A stretch of DNA of 60,606 nucleotides from Gammaproteobacteria bacterium (lineage in GTDB: Bacteria; Pseudomonadota; Gammaproteobacteria; Steroidobacterales; GCA-2729495), in NCBI GenBank assembly GCA_016874095.1, contig VGVH01000013.1:1-60606 (forward strand). The letters run 5' to 3'. Below, piece by piece: positions 31,331 to 45,591 of the stretch. The notes under the pieces were generated by a model. That model ran no database searches. It was not told where the DNA came from and saw only the letters and a list, made by a program, of their open reading frames with translations. A program made the position numbers and the translations under genes. The first letter of the stretch is position 1; each line of letters starts with the position of its first letter.

Positions 31331-31424
31331 ACGAACGCCGGCCCGGAATGGCAGGTCGAAATATAAATAAAACAAAAGCTTAAAGAGTGTATTTAAGCCG
31401 CTACCTGCTCCGCGAGGCGGCTGC
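31331..31424 (-). terminator. AT-rich gap with possible gltBD terminator
   Basis: Just past the gltD stop (minus strand) a hairpin GCCGC...GCGGC (31397-31401 with 31417-31421), with an inner CTC/GAG, is followed by a T-rich run (TCTTTAAGCTTTTGTTTTAT). The stem is short and the loop long, so termination is plausible rather than certain. The stretch 31360-31396 is strikingly AT-rich against the surrounding GC-rich DNA. Confidence 0.4.
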
Positions 31425-32909
31425 TCAGGGCAGGTCGGAGCTGCCGATCAGGTAGGTATCGACGGCACGCGCCACGGCGCGTCCCTCGCGGATCGCCCAG
31501 ACCACGAGGCTCTGCCCGCGGCGGCAATCGCCGGCGGCAAAGACGCCCTTGATGCTGGTCGAGTACTCGCCCTCGGCCGCTGCGATATTGCTGCGCGCAT
31601 CGACGCCGACTGACATCTCCTTTAGCAGCGCCTGTTCGGGACCGAGGAAGCCCATGGCGAGCAACACGAGTTGCGCCGGGCGTGTCTTCTCGCTGCCGGC
31701 GACTTCGACGGGGGTCATCTGTCCCTGCGCGTTACGCCGCCAGCCGACATCCACCGTCACGATTTCCCGGACCTGTCCCTGGGCGTCGCCCACGAAGCGC
31801 GTCACGGTCGTGAGATAGCCGCGCGGATCCGCGCCGAACTGTGCCGCCGCTTCCTCCTGCCCGTAGTCCATGCGGTAGACGCGTGGCCACTCCGGCCAGG
31901 GATTGTCCTCGGCACGATCCGCCGGAGGCTTCGCCATGATTTCCAGTTGCGTCAGCGTGCGGCAGCTCTGGCGCATCGCCGTGCCGACACAGTCGGTGCC
32001 GGTGTCGCCGCCGCCGATCACGATCACGTCCTTGTTGCGGGCGTGGATCGGACTGGCATCCGGCGCGCCGGCGAGCAATGCCCTGGTGCTGGCCGTCAGG
32101 TAGTCCATGGCGAAGTGGATGCCCTTCAAGCCGCGGCCTTCCACAGGCAGGTCGCGCGGCTGCGTTGCACCGGTGCAGATGACCGTGGCATCGAAATCCT
32201 TGAGCAGCAGCATTGCCTCGACGTTGTCGCCTACGTTGGCATTGCAGATGAACTTGATGCCTTCCTCTTCCATCAACCGGATGCGGCGCTCCACGATCTC
32301 GCGCTTGTCGAGCTTCATGTTGGGAATGCCGTACATCAACAGGCCGCCGGGCCTGTCGTCGCGCTCGAGGACGGTCACGGCGTGGCCCGCGCGGTTCAAC
32401 TGCGCGGCGGCGGCCAGTCCGGCCGGCCCTGAGCCGATCACGACGACCTTCTTGCCTGTCCGGTTCTTCGGCGGTTCAGGCAGGACCCAGCCTTCCTCCC
32501 AGCCGCGATCGATGATCGTGTTCTCGATGTTCTTTATGGTTACCGGCGGGGCGTTGATCCCGAGCACGCAGGAACCTTCGCAGGGCGCCGGGCAGACCCG
32601 GCCGGTGAACTCCGGAAAGTTGTTGGTGCGGTGGAGCCTGCCCAGTGCCTCGCGCCAGAGTCCGCGGTAGACCAGGTCATTCCACTCCGGGATGAGGTTG
32701 TTGATCGGGCAGCCGGCGGCGGCGCCGCTTATGATTTCCCCGGTCTGGCAGAAAGGTACGCCGCAATCCATGCAGCGCGCACCCTGCTGGCGCAGCCGCT
32801 TCTCGTCCATGTGGTGGTGGAATTCGGCCCAGTCAGCGATGCGTTCCCGCGGGCTGCGGTCCACCGGCGGCTCACGCAGGTACTCGATGAATCCTGTCGG
32901 CTTGCCCAT
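31425..32909 (-). CDS. gltD: Glutamate synthase (NADPH) small subunit
   Basis: 494 residues. Delivers electrons from NADPH to the large subunit. N-terminal cysteine-rich helical domain for two 4Fe-4S clusters (CMDCGVPFC and [11 protein letters not shown], then [12 protein letters not shown]), FAD-binding [19 protein letters not shown], and NADPH-binding [13 protein letters not shown]. Length is typical. It follows gltB with only 2 bases between stop and start, an operon order (gltB-gltD) conserved in proteobacteria. Confidence 0.97.
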   Translation of the reverse strand: MGKPTGFIEYLREPPVDRSPRERIADWAEFHHHMDEKRLRQQGARCMDCGVPFCQTGEIISGAAAGCPINNLIPEWNDLVYRGLWREALGRLHRTNNFPEFTGRVCPAPCEGSCVLGINAPPVTIKNIENTIIDRGWEEGWVLPEPPKNRTGKKVVVIGSGPAGLAAAAQLNRAGHAVTVLERDDRPGGLLMYGIPNMKLDKREIVERRIRLMEEEGIKFICNANVGDNVEAMLLLKDFDATVICTGATQPRDLPVEGRGLKGIHFAMDYLTASTRALLAGAPDASPIHARNKDVIVIGGGDTGTDCVGTAMRQSCRTLTQLEIMAKPPADRAEDNPWPEWPRVYRMDYGQEEAAAQFGADPRGYLTTVTRFVGDAQGQVREIVTVDVGWRRNAQGQMTPVEVAGSEKTRPAQLVLLAMGFLGPEQALLKEMSVGVDARSNIAAAEGEYSTSIKGVFAAGDCRRGQSLVVWAIREGRAVARAVDTYLIGSSDLP

Positions 32910-32911
32910 GC

Positions 32912-37537
<4,626 letters not shown>

Positions 37538-37669
37538 GGTGGGGGTAGCCGGCGATTATGGAAACACCGACGTTCCAGCCCACCAGTTTACGGGGGCGGC
37601 GAGCAGACGAAAAGACGAAAATCGCCGTGAGGTGCGCGAATCGCGCCAGACGGCGGGCTGCGGTCGGGC
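37538..37669 (-). other. Intergenic region between valS and gltB
   Basis: 132 bases on the minus strand after valS and before gltB. A near-perfect inverted repeat, GCGCGA-A-TCGCGC (about 37636-37648), could end valS transcription, but no T-run follows directly. CATAAT at 37555-37560 is the best gltB -10. No gene seen. Confidence 0.3.
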
Positions 37670-40462
37670 TCAGCCGAGGCGTGCCAGCCGCTCGACCTGA
37701 TCGCTCAGCTGGCGTATCTCGGTCTCGGTGGCGCGGAGTTTCTCGCGTTCCTTCTCGACGACGCCAGCCGGCGCGTTGCCGGCGAACGCCGGATTGTCGA
37801 GCTTTGCCAGCACCCGCGCGCGGTCGCCCTCGGCCTTCGCCAGGCTCTTGCGCAGCCGGTCGCGCTCGGCGGCGACATCGATCAGGCCGGCCATCGGCAC
37901 CAGGATGCGCGTGTCGCCGAGTAGCGCGGTCGCGCAGACCGGTGGCTCACCGCCGTCGAGAACCGTGATGCTCTCGAGCCGCGCCAGCTGGCGGAGCCAG
38001 GCCCCGTGGTTCCTTGTGCGCTCCCGGTCTGCGGATGAGGCTGCCTGCACCAGCACCGGCAGCAGGCGCGACGGCGGGATGTCCATTTCGCCGCGGATCT
38101 GCCGGATGCCCAGGACAAAACCCTGCAGCCACTCCAGGTCCGCTTCCGCGTCGTCGTCGGCGGGAAAAGCCGCGGCGTCGGGGTAGGGCTGAAGCATGAT
38201 GCTGGGCCCGGCAGTTCCGGCCAGTGTCGCCACCCGCGACCAGAGCTCCTCCGTGATGAACGGCATCAACGGATGGAGCGCGCGCAGCAGTGACTCGAGC
38301 ATCGTGACCAGGTTGTGCCTGGTTGCCGCCTGCTCCCCGGCAGACGCGCCCTGGCCCTGCAGGATGGGCTTGGTCAGTTCCAGGTACCAGTCGCAGTACT
38401 CGTTCCAGGTGAACTCGTACAGCGCGCGAGCTGCAAGGTCGAAGCGGTAGGCCGCGATCTCCGCCTGCACGACCTCGAGCGCGCGACCGAAGCGCGAGCG
38501 TATCCAGCGGTCGGCGATCCCTGCCGGAGCGGGCGCCACCGGCTTGCCGTCCACGCTCATCAGGACATAGCGGCTCGCGTTCCACAGTTTGTTGCAGAAA
38601 TTCCGGTAGCCTTCGATGCGGTTCAGGTCGAAGCGGATGTCGCGCCCGGTGCTCGCGAGAGCTGCAAACGTAAAGCGCAGCGCGTCCGCGCCGAATTCCG
38701 GTATGCCCTGCGGGAACTGCTTGCGGGTGGCCTTCTCGATCTTCGGCTTCAGGTGCGGCTGCATCAGGCCGCTCGTGCGCTTCGCCACCAGGCTTTCGAG
38801 GTCGATGCCGTCGATGAGGTCGAGGGGGTCGAGGATGTTGCCCTTCGACTTCGACATCTTCTCGCCATGCTCGTCGCGGATGAGCCCGGTGATGTACACC
38901 TGCCGGAACGGCACGTCGCCGGCGAACTTCAGGCCCATCATGATCATGCGGGCCACCCAGAAGAAAATGATGTCGAATCCGGTGACGAGCACGCGGGTTG
39001 GATAGAAGCTGCGCAAGGCCGCAGTGTCGGCAGGCCAGCCGAGCGTCGAGAACGGCCAGAGCGCGGACGAGAACCAGGTGTCGAGCACGTCTTCGTCCTG
39101 GCGCAGTGAAAGCTCCGGCGGCAGGCTGTGACGTCGGCGCACCTCGGCCTCGCTGCGGCCGACGTATACCTTGCCGGCCTCGTCGTACCACGCCGGCACG
39201 CGATGGCCCCACCAGAGCTGGCGGCTGATGCACCAGTCCTGGATGCTGTGCATCCACTGGAAATAGGTCTTGGCCCAGTTCTCGGGCACGAAGCGGATCG
39301 CGCCGCTCTCGACGGCGGCGATGGCCGGCGCGGCGAGCGGAGCGATCTTCACGTACCACTGGTCGGTGAGCCAGGGCTCGAGAACCGCGTTACTGCGGTC
39401 GCCGCGCGGGATCTGCAGGTTGTGTGCATCGACATGATCGACGAAGCCCGCCGACTCGAGTGCGGCAACGATGCGCTGGCGAGCTTCGAAGCGGTCGAGG
39501 CCGACGAATTCGGCCGGTATCTCGCCGGGAGGCAGGGCTCCTGCGGGCGTGTCGCCGGTCGTGATGCGGGCGTCGCGGTCGAAAACATTGATGAGCGGGA
39601 GCCCGTGCCGCCGGCCGACCTCATAGTCGTTGAAGTCGTGTCCGGGCGTGATCTTCACGCAACCCGATCCGAATTCCAGCTCCACGTACTCGTCGGCGAT
39701 TACCGGCACCAGGCGGCCGGTGAGCGGCAGGCGCACCTGCCGGCCGACGAACCGGCCGTAGCGTTCGTCCGCCGGGTGTACGGCCACCGCCGTGTCGGCC
39801 AGCATGGTTTCCGGACGCGTCGTGGCGACGACGAGATGGCCCGAGCCATCGGCCAGCGGGTAGCGCAGGTGCCAGAGATGTCCGCTTTCGGGTTCCGACA
39901 GTACCTCCAGGTCGGAGAGGGCCGTATGCAGCACCGGGTCCCAGTTGACCAGTCTCTTGCCGCGATAGATCAGGCCTTCCTCGTGCAGCCGGACGAATAC
40001 CTCGGTAACCGCCGTCGACAGGTCGTCGTCCATGGTGAAGCGGTCGCGCGACCAGTCGACCGAATTGCCGAGCCGCCGCATCTGGCGGGAAATGGTGCCA
40101 CCCGACTGTTCCTTCCATTCCCAGACACGCGCGACGAATGCTTCGCGGCCGATCTGCTCGCGATTCATTCCAGCCGCGTTCAACTGGCGCTCCACGACCA
40201 TCTGGGTCGCGATGCCGGCATGGTCTGTCCCGGGCTGCCAGAGGGCGCGGTGGCCACGCATGCGGTGGTAGCGGGTGAGGCAGTCCATCAGCGTGTGCTG
40301 GAATGCATGGCCCATGTGCAGGGTACCTGTCACATTGGGCGGCGGGATCATGATGCAGTAGGCCGGGCCGCTGCCTGTCGGTGCGAAATAGCCCGACCGT
40401 TCCCAGTTCTCGTAGATCTGCCGCTCGATGGCGGCCGGCTGATAGGTTTTTTCCAGTAACAC
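37670..40462 (-). CDS. valS: Valyl-tRNA synthetase
   Basis: 930 residues, class I. HIGH-type motif in [20 protein letters not shown] in [14 protein letters not shown], the large CP1 editing domain between them ([27 protein letters not shown]), the anticodon domain ([14 protein letters not shown]) and the C-terminal arginine/lysine-rich coiled coil from [20 protein letters not shown] to the end. All are at their usual places. The ATG at 40462 is 21 bases after the small gene between it and holC. Confidence 0.97.
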   Translation of the reverse strand: MLLEKTYQPAAIERQIYENWERSGYFAPTGSGPAYCIMIPPPNVTGTLHMGHAFQHTLMDCLTRYHRMRGHRALWQPGTDHAGIATQMVVERQLNAAGMNREQIGREAFVARVWEWKEQSGGTISRQMRRLGNSVDWSRDRFTMDDDLSTAVTEVFVRLHEEGLIYRGKRLVNWDPVLHTALSDLEVLSEPESGHLWHLRYPLADGSGHLVVATTRPETMLADTAVAVHPADERYGRFVGRQVRLPLTGRLVPVIADEYVELEFGSGCVKITPGHDFNDYEVGRRHGLPLINVFDRDARITTGDTPAGALPPGEIPAEFVGLDRFEARQRIVAALESAGFVDHVDAHNLQIPRGDRSNAVLEPWLTDQWYVKIAPLAAPAIAAVESGAIRFVPENWAKTYFQWMHSIQDWCISRQLWWGHRVPAWYDEAGKVYVGRSEAEVRRRHSLPPELSLRQDEDVLDTWFSSALWPFSTLGWPADTAALRSFYPTRVLVTGFDIIFFWVARMIMMGLKFAGDVPFRQVYITGLIRDEHGEKMSKSKGNILDPLDLIDGIDLESLVAKRTSGLMQPHLKPKIEKATRKQFPQGIPEFGADALRFTFAALASTGRDIRFDLNRIEGYRNFCNKLWNASRYVLMSVDGKPVAPAPAGIADRWIRSRFGRALEVVQAEIAAYRFDLAARALYEFTWNEYCDWYLELTKPILQGQGASAGEQAATRHNLVTMLESLLRALHPLMPFITEELWSRVATLAGTAGPSIMLQPYPDAAAFPADDDAEADLEWLQGFVLGIRQIRGEMDIPPSRLLPVLVQAASSADRERTRNHGAWLRQLARLESITVLDGGEPPVCATALLGDTRILVPMAGLIDVAAERDRLRKSLAKAEGDRARVLAKLDNPAFAGNAPAGVVEKEREKLRATETEIRQLSDQVERLARLG

Positions 40463-40483
40463 GCCCGGGGCCTTCCTTGCCGA

Positions 40484-40777
40484 TCAGCGCCGCTCGGTAT
40501 CGCGCGCCCGCAGCTCGCTTAAGTGCTCGCTGACGACGTCATCGATCATGCTCGGCAGTTCGGCGCGCAACCGGCCGATGACGTCGGCGAACAGGTTCGC
40601 TTCCATTTCGCGCAGCGCCTCGTGCAGCAGGCGTTCCATGAGCGCATAACCCTCCGTCGAGATGCGGTCCTGCAGTTCGCGCAATTCCTCGTCGGTGATC
40701 GAAAAATGCGCTGGCAGATCCGGGTCTGCCGGCTGCAGCACGATGTCGGTGAGAACCGGGATCTGCTTCTCCGTCAT
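40484..40777 (-). CDS. Small conserved hypothetical protein between holC and valS
   Basis: 97 residues, soluble, acidic and helical, with many Glu/Arg and Leu heptad-like positions (LRELQDRISTEGYALMERLL, LREMEANLFADVIGRLRAEL). The N-terminus (IPVLTDIV) resembles that of small proteins often coded between holC and valS in beta- and gammaproteobacteria, whose function is unknown. The ATG overlaps the holC stop as ATGA. Coiled-coil or dimeric helical structure is likely. Confidence 0.7.
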   Translation of the reverse strand: MTEKQIPVLTDIVLQPADPDLPAHFSITDEELRELQDRISTEGYALMERLLHEALREMEANLFADVIGRLRAELPSMIDDVVSEHLSELRARDTERR

Positions 40778-41220
40778 GACTGCACTCCGATGCTGTGGGT
40801 CTCCGGCCTGCAGCCGCGCTCGCGATAGAGCCTGAAGTGCTCGCGACCGTTGCGCCTCACGGCGTCGCTTGCGTCGATGACTTCGGCGATGCGCGGAAAT
40901 CGCTCGAAGAACTCCGGCACTTCGTCGGCCAGGTTGATCAGCAGGTCGGCGCCGGGCGGGGCATTGCTGCCATGACCGATGGTAATCGGTGAATTTCCGG
41001 CCGCGCCCGGCCCGATCACTTCATGCGGCACGAAGCTGCCCTGGCGAAACGTCCACAGCAGCGTATCGATATCGGATGCGACAGCGGCGGTCGTGGCATG
41101 CACGTGGACCCGCTGGTGCAGCAGCCATGCCTTCTCTGCCAGCCTGCAGGTGAAACGCAGGCGGGTGGCGGGATCGTCGGCCGCCAGGACGTAGAAGTCG
41201 ACGCGATTGGGCGATGACAC
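40774..41220 (-). CDS. holC: DNA polymerase III chi subunit
   Basis: 148 residues. The N-terminal RVDFYVLAADDPATRLRFTCRLAEKAW, HVHATTAAVASDIDTLLWTF and the SFVPHEV / PITIGHG segments match HolC, which links the clamp loader to SSB. The start must be GTG at 41220 (no ATG precedes the conserved strand). It sits 29 bases after the pepA stop. The linkage pepA-holC-valS is conserved in gammaproteobacteria. Confidence 0.92.
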   Translation of the reverse strand: MSSPNRVDFYVLAADDPATRLRFTCRLAEKAWLLHQRVHVHATTAAVASDIDTLLWTFRQGSFVPHEVIGPGAAGNSPITIGHGSNAPPGADLLINLADEVPEFFERFPRIAEVIDASDAVRRNGREHFRLYRERGCRPETHSIGVQS

Positions 41221-41249
41221 GGATCGATGCCTGCGCTCCGCTGTGGTCT

Positions 41250-42740
41250 CTACAGGCCGCTCAGGTATTCGACCAGCAGCGCCACCGGCCGGCCCGTGCT
41301 GCCTTTCTGGGGCGATGTGGCCCAGGCTGTGCCGGCCACATCGAGGTGCGCCCATGGCGTATCGCCAACGAATCTCGACAGGAACGCTGCCGCCGTGATC
41401 GTGCCGGCATCCCGTCCGCCGATATTCGCGACATCCGCGAAGGAACTCTTCAGCTGGTCCATGTATTCCTCGCCGAGCGGCAGTCGCCACGCCGGATCAC
41501 CGGCTTCGTCTCCCGCCGCCAGCAGGGCGGCGGCGAGCGGGTCGGAGTTCGACAGCAGGCCGCTGCGGACTTTGCCGAGCGCGACGACGCAGGCACCGGT
41601 CAGAGTGGCCACGTCGATCATCGCCGCCGGCTTGAAGCGCAGTCCGTAGGTCAGTGCATCGCAGAGGATCAGCCGCCCCTCGGCATCGGTGTTCAGGATC
41701 TCGATGGTCTGGCCCGACATGGACCGGACGATGTCGCCCGGACGTGTCGCCGCGCCGCCGGGCATGTTCTCGCATGTCGGCACGAGACCGACCACGTTAA
41801 GCGCAAGAGCGAGCTCTGCGACTGCCTGCATGACGGCGATGACGGCGCCCGCGCCGCTCATGTCGTACTTCATTTCGTCCATCTGCGGACCGGGCTTCAG
41901 CGAGATTCCGCCGGTGTCGAAAGTGATGCCCTTGCCGACGAGCACAACCGGCGCGCTGGATGCGGCGGCGCCCTGGTAACGCATGACGATGAACTGGGCC
42001 GGCAGCCGGCTGCCGGCCGTTACGGCGAGCAGCGAACCCATGCCCAGGCGACGCATGCGTGCCTCGCTCAGCACCTCTACCCGCAACTTGCGCTGACCGC
42101 GGGCGATACGGCGCGCCTCCTGCGCCAGGTAGGCGGGCGTACAGATGTTCGGCGGCAGGTTGCCGAGGTCTCGCGCAAGCGACTGCGCATGGGTAAGCGC
42201 CAGGCCCGCTGTGATTCCGCGGCGCATGGCGGCGGCATCGGCCGGGGCAGCGCCCAGTTCGATCCTGGCAACCTTGTTCTTGCTGCCGGTGCTGGCGGCC
42301 GGCTTGCCCTTCATGGCGGTGAAACAATAGCTGGCATCGTTCCAGCACTCGACCGAAACGCGCGCACGGCGGCTTGCATCGGTGTCGCGCACGTCGACTG
42401 TCGCGAGGTAGCTCGCGGCGGCGGCGGCGTTGATCCGGGTCAGGGCATGGGCCGCGCTGCGCGACGCCTTGCGGAACGCCTTGCGATCTAGCTTGGCAGC
42501 GACGCCCATTCCGACGAGCAGCACGCGCGGCGTGGCGACGCGCGAAACCGCAGGCAGCAGCAGTGTCTCCCCGGTCTCGCCACGGAAGTCGCCGGAACGC
42601 AGGATCGCGGAGATCTGCCCGCGTGATGTGCGGTCGACGGCGGCGGTCGCCGCGGGCAGCGGACCGGCACTGAATGCCGGCAGTACGAGGCAACCCGCCT
42701 TCAGGCGTGATGCATCACGAGTGGTAACCGAGAATCGCAT
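41250..42740 (-). CDS. pepA: Leucyl aminopeptidase (M17)
   Basis: 496 residues. Two-metal aminopeptidase; in E. coli it also binds DNA. Metal and active-site residues lie in VGKGITFDTGGISLKPG (Lys, Asp), DEMKYDMSGAGA (Asp), and the signature NTDAEGRLIL (Asp, Glu, Arg). The frame extends upstream to 42821, but ATG at 42740 gives the family start MRFSVTTRDASRLKAGCLV. Transcribed divergently from lptF; TACACT at 42844-42849 (minus strand) could be its -10 box. Confidence 0.95.
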   Translation of the reverse strand: MRFSVTTRDASRLKAGCLVLPAFSAGPLPAATAAVDRTSRGQISAILRSGDFRGETGETLLLPAVSRVATPRVLLVGMGVAAKLDRKAFRKASRSAAHALTRINAAAAASYLATVDVRDTDASRRARVSVECWNDASYCFTAMKGKPAASTGSKNKVARIELGAAPADAAAMRRGITAGLALTHAQSLARDLGNLPPNICTPAYLAQEARRIARGQRKLRVEVLSEARMRRLGMGSLLAVTAGSRLPAQFIVMRYQGAAASSAPVVLVGKGITFDTGGISLKPGPQMDEMKYDMSGAGAVIAVMQAVAELALALNVVGLVPTCENMPGGAATRPGDIVRSMSGQTIEILNTDAEGRLILCDALTYGLRFKPAAMIDVATLTGACVVALGKVRSGLLSNSDPLAAALLAAGDEAGDPAWRLPLGEEYMDQLKSSFADVANIGGRDAGTITAAAFLSRFVGDTPWAHLDVAGTAWATSPQKGSTGRPVALLVEYLSGL

Positions 42741-42866
42741 CCTGGAGAACTCCCTTCTGCACGCTGCGGCTTGACCTTTCTTCGGATGCGGCCGGATCAT
42801 GGCCGGGGCGCCGTCCGGCATGAGTCAGCCGTGCAGTTCCTTTAGTGTAGCGGAGGGGAGGAATTT
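42741..42866. promoter_or_regulatory. Divergent region between pepA and lptF
   Basis: 126 bases. Minus strand TACACT (42844-42849) may serve pepA. On the plus strand the strong Shine-Dalgarno GGAGG (42857-42861) lies five bases before a CTG at 42867. No ATG is present between this signal and the first helix of LptF. Confidence 0.45.
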
Positions 42867-43952
42867 CTGGCTTCGATTCTTCAGCGCTACCTCCTGCGGG
42901 AAACGGCACAGACCTGGCTGGTCGTGACAGCGGTCCTGCTGCTCATACTCATCGCCAACCAGTTTGCCCAGGTTCTCGGCGATACGGCGGCCAACAAGCT
43001 GCCGCGCGAGGCGTTGCTCCTCGTCCTCGGGCTGACCTCGATCCAGTACCTGACGATCCTCGTGCCGGTCGGGTTGTTCCTGTCCATCCTGATGGCGCTC
43101 GGCAGGCTGTACCGGGACAGCGAGATGTATGCCGTGCTGGCCGGCGGTGGCGGCCCGGGCCAGATCTGCCGGCCGTTGATGCTGTTCACAGCGGTGCTGG
43201 CGCTGTGCGTGGGCTGGATTGCAGTCGAGTTGTCGCCGGCGGCCGTGCGCGAGGTGAAGACACTGGCGCGACAGGCTCGTGAGAGGGCGGACCTGAGCGT
43301 CATGGAGGCCGGGCGCTTCGTGACCTTCGGTCAGGCCGGTGCCGTCGTCTACGCGGAGGAGGTGACACCCGACGGCCGCCTGCGCAATGTCTTCGTCGAA
43401 AGACGTGGCGATTCCGGTGTGGAAATCATCGTTGCGGCCGAGGCCCATCAGGTAGAAACCGCTGATCCCGACGTGCGGATGCTGACCTTCAGCGATGGCA
43501 GGCGCTACGAAGGCATGCCGGGCGAAGCCCGCTTCCGCGTCGTGCAATTCGTCCGGCACGGCATTCCCTATGCATTGCCGGACGCCAATTCCGCCGAGTC
43601 GCAACCCGAGTCGCGACCGCTGTCCGACCTGCTGGCCTCCGCAGACCCGGCGGATCGCGCCGAATTGCAGTGGCGCCTGTCAGTGCCGTTGATGGCGCTC
43701 GTGCTTGGCCTGCTGGCGGTGCCGCTCGCCAACTCGTCGCCGCGGCAGGGCCGTTACGCCGGGCTCGGCGTGGGTGTGCTGGTCTACATCACCTACGCCA
43801 ACCTGCTGGGCGCATCGAAGGTATGGGTCGAACGCGAGCAGGTGCCGCCGTACGTGGGCATGTGGTGGGTGCATGCGCTGTTCCTCGCGGCGGCGCTTTT
43901 TCTCCTGTGGCGGCGCTTCGGTGTGCGCAGGGCCGGGCGGCTACCGGCATGA
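42867..43952 (+). CDS. lptF: LPS export ABC transporter permease LptF
   Basis: 361 residues if started at CTG 42867. Forms, with LptG and LptB, the inner-membrane complex that pulls lipopolysaccharide toward the LptA bridge. Six membrane helices and a jellyroll periplasmic domain between helices 3 and 4. The N-terminus ILQRYLLRETAQTWL matches the family opening. An in-frame TAG at 42843 bounds the frame; the first ATG/GTG/TTG is GTG at 42924, which would cut off the first helix's amphipathic start. The CTG stands five bases after GGAGG, so it is the likely start. Stop overlaps lptG (ATGA). Confidence 0.9.
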   Translation: MASILQRYLLRETAQTWLVVTAVLLLILIANQFAQVLGDTAANKLPREALLLVLGLTSIQYLTILVPVGLFLSILMALGRLYRDSEMYAVLAGGGGPGQICRPLMLFTAVLALCVGWIAVELSPAAVREVKTLARQARERADLSVMEAGRFVTFGQAGAVVYAEEVTPDGRLRNVFVERRGDSGVEIIVAAEAHQVETADPDVRMLTFSDGRRYEGMPGEARFRVVQFVRHGIPYALPDANSAESQPESRPLSDLLASADPADRAELQWRLSVPLMALVLGLLAVPLANSSPRQGRYAGLGVGVLVYITYANLLGASKVWVEREQVPPYVGMWWVHALFLAAALFLLWRRFGVRRAGRLPA

Positions 43953-45016
43953 AACTGGTCCGCGGCTATCTGGGGCGCTCCCTGTTCGCGACCACGGGAC
44001 TGGTGCTCGCTGTGCTGCTGTCGCTCGGTCTTTTCATCGAGTTCGTCGGCCAGCTGGACGACGTCGGTGTCGGCGCGTTCGGGATATTGCAGGGCTTCGC
44101 CTACGCGCTCATGAAAACGCCGGACATGGCGTTCCGGATGCTGCCCATGGCCGTGCTGCTCGGCGCCTTGCTCGGCTTCGGTGCGCTGGCGGGAGCGAGC
44201 GAGCTGGTGGCTTTGCGAGCCGCGGGTGCTTCCCCGTTCGCGCTCGGTCGCGCAGTCATCGCTGCAAGCGCGGTCCTGGCGCTCGTCGGCTTCAGTCTCG
44301 GCTTCCAGCTCGCCCCCCCGCTCGAGCGTTTCTCGCGGCAGTACCGCACGTTCTCCATGCACGGCCCGTCCGGCCTCGCCAGCAGCGAGTCGGCCTGGGT
44401 CCGGGACGGAAACGTCATCATGAATATGAGCCAGCTCGGGGATCCGTCGCAGATGAGCGGCGTCTGGCTGTTCCGGTGGAAGGGGCCTGGCGAGATCGAA
44501 AGCGTTGCCCGTGCCGATTCCGCCAGTCTCAGCGACGGCGACGAGTGGACCTTGCAGAACTATGCGGAAACCCGCTTCGCGGAGAGCGGCACATCCGTCC
44601 GACGCGAGCGGCGGTATGCCGAAAACACGGGGCTCAGCGCCGACCTGCTCGGCCTGTCGGTCGTGCGATCCGAAGCCCTGAGCGGAATAGCCCTCTGGCG
44701 TTACATCCGCTATCTGCGCCACAACGCCCTGGACTCGCGTCGCTACGAGGTCGAATTCTGGGGCCGTGTTGCCACCGTTTGCGCGATACCGTTCATGGCC
44801 GTGCTTGCATTGGCTCTTGCCTTTGGCCAGCTGCGCCGAGTGGGCACGGGCGCCCGCATGCTGGTGGGCATCGTCATCGGGCTCGCTTATTTCCTGTTGA
44901 GCCGCAGCCTCGCCGACGGTGGTGAAGTGTTCGATCTTAACCCGGTGCTGGTGGGCTGTGCGCCAACACTGCTGCTGGCGATCGTCGCGGGAGTGATGCT
45001 GGCGCGAGCGCGTTAG
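43949..45016 (+). CDS. lptG: LPS export ABC transporter permease LptG
   Basis: 355 residues; partner of LptF. Begins MKLVRGYLGRSLFATTGLVL, then helices 1-3, the periplasmic domain (SSESAWVRDGNVIMNMSQLG onward) and the last three helices with the family's RRVGTGARMLVGIVIGLAYF. ATG overlaps the lptF stop. The TAG stop at 45014-45016 overlaps the TAA stop of the convergent RDD gene in antiparallel. Confidence 0.96.
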   Translation: MKLVRGYLGRSLFATTGLVLAVLLSLGLFIEFVGQLDDVGVGAFGILQGFAYALMKTPDMAFRMLPMAVLLGALLGFGALAGASELVALRAAGASPFALGRAVIAASAVLALVGFSLGFQLAPPLERFSRQYRTFSMHGPSGLASSESAWVRDGNVIMNMSQLGDPSQMSGVWLFRWKGPGEIESVARADSASLSDGDEWTLQNYAETRFAESGTSVRRERRYAENTGLSADLLGLSVVRSEALSGIALWRYIRYLRHNALDSRRYEVEFWGRVATVCAIPFMAVLALALAFGQLRRVGTGARMLVGIVIGLAYFLLSRSLADGGEVFDLNPVLVGCAPTLLLAIVAGVMLARAR

Positions 45017-45432
45017 CGGCCTTCGGCCCTGACTACGATTGTCCCGCTCAACCGGTCGTGGAGGGCGCGCCCATCGCGGCTGGCGAGCATCCAGAGCAGG
45101 CCAGCACCCGCCGGAGCATTGGTTGCGATGGCTGCGACCAGCCGCACGACGGCGCGACCCGGTTTCAAAGTGCCATCGAGAGATACGACACGCAGCTTCC
45201 AGGTGCGCATGCCGGGCGTCTGCCCCCCGGCGGACCAGAAGCCGATGAAGTAAGCCGCAGCCTGCGCCAGCACCAACGCCTGGAACCAGCGCTCGCCGGC
45301 AGGAACGGCCTCGCCGGCGCGCGACACCACGACGCCGAAGGACGTCGCCATGACGACCCCGGTGAGAACCAGCAGGTCATAGCAGAGCGCGGCCAGCCGG
45401 CGCAGCAAGGCAGGAAGTGCGGCGAAACGCAT
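45013..45432 (-). CDS. RDD family membrane protein
   Basis: 139 residues, three helices. RRLAALCYDLLVL holds the RDD motif region (R-x-A...D), GGQTPGMRTWKLRVVSLDG the second hallmark, and ALHDRLSGTIVV the third. Function unknown; members have been linked to ion or small-solute movement. The ATG lies only 3 bases beyond the CCA of the tRNA-Glu gene on the same strand, and the only Shine-Dalgarno-like stretch (AGGGAG) is in the tRNA acceptor stem. The 3' end overlaps lptG by 4 bases. Confidence 0.85.
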   Translation of the reverse strand: MRFAALPALLRRLAALCYDLLVLTGVVMATSFGVVVSRAGEAVPAGERWFQALVLAQAAAYFIGFWSAGGQTPGMRTWKLRVVSLDGTLKPGRAVVRLVAAIATNAPAGAGLLWMLASRDGRALHDRLSGTIVVRAEGR

Positions 45433-45435
45433 GAT

Positions 45436-45511
45436 TGGCGCTCCCTATGGGAATCGAACCCATGTTTCAGCCTTGAGAGGGCCGCGTCCTGGACCGCTAG
45501 ACGAAGGGAGC
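45436..45511 (-). tRNA. tRNA-Glu(CTC)
   Basis: Minus-strand cloverleaf. Acceptor stem GCTCCCT/AGGGAGC, D-arm with TCTAGCGGTCCAGGAC, anticodon stem CGGCC/GGCTG around loop CTCTCAA (anticodon CTC at positions 34-36), T-arm ATGGG TTCGATT CCCAT, discriminator G and encoded CCA. It resembles E. coli tRNA-Glu throughout, but has C34 in place of the usual modified U34, so it reads GAG only; a UUC isoacceptor must exist elsewhere. 76 bases including CCA. Confidence 0.95.
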
Positions 45512-45550
45512 CGGGGATACGGGCGCTGCCCGCCGCTCGAGCGGGCTGCT

Positions 45551-45578
45551 ATTATAGGTTTCGAATTCCATCCCACAA
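45551..45578 (-). promoter_or_regulatory. tRNA-Glu promoter, shared -10 with pcnB
   Basis: Minus strand: TTGTGG (45573-45578), 16-base spacer, TATAAT (45551-45556), then a GC-rich stretch as in stable RNA promoters. The plus strand reads TATTAT at 45550-45555 and may serve pcnB, so the two divergent genes seem to share one AT block. Confidence 0.6.
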
Positions 45579-45591
45579 GCCGGACGTCGTA

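Noticed and set aside
37565-37590. A sigma-54 promoter for gltB (TGGAACG at the -24 position)
   Set aside because: The required GC at -12 is absent (TGTTT in place of TTGCW).
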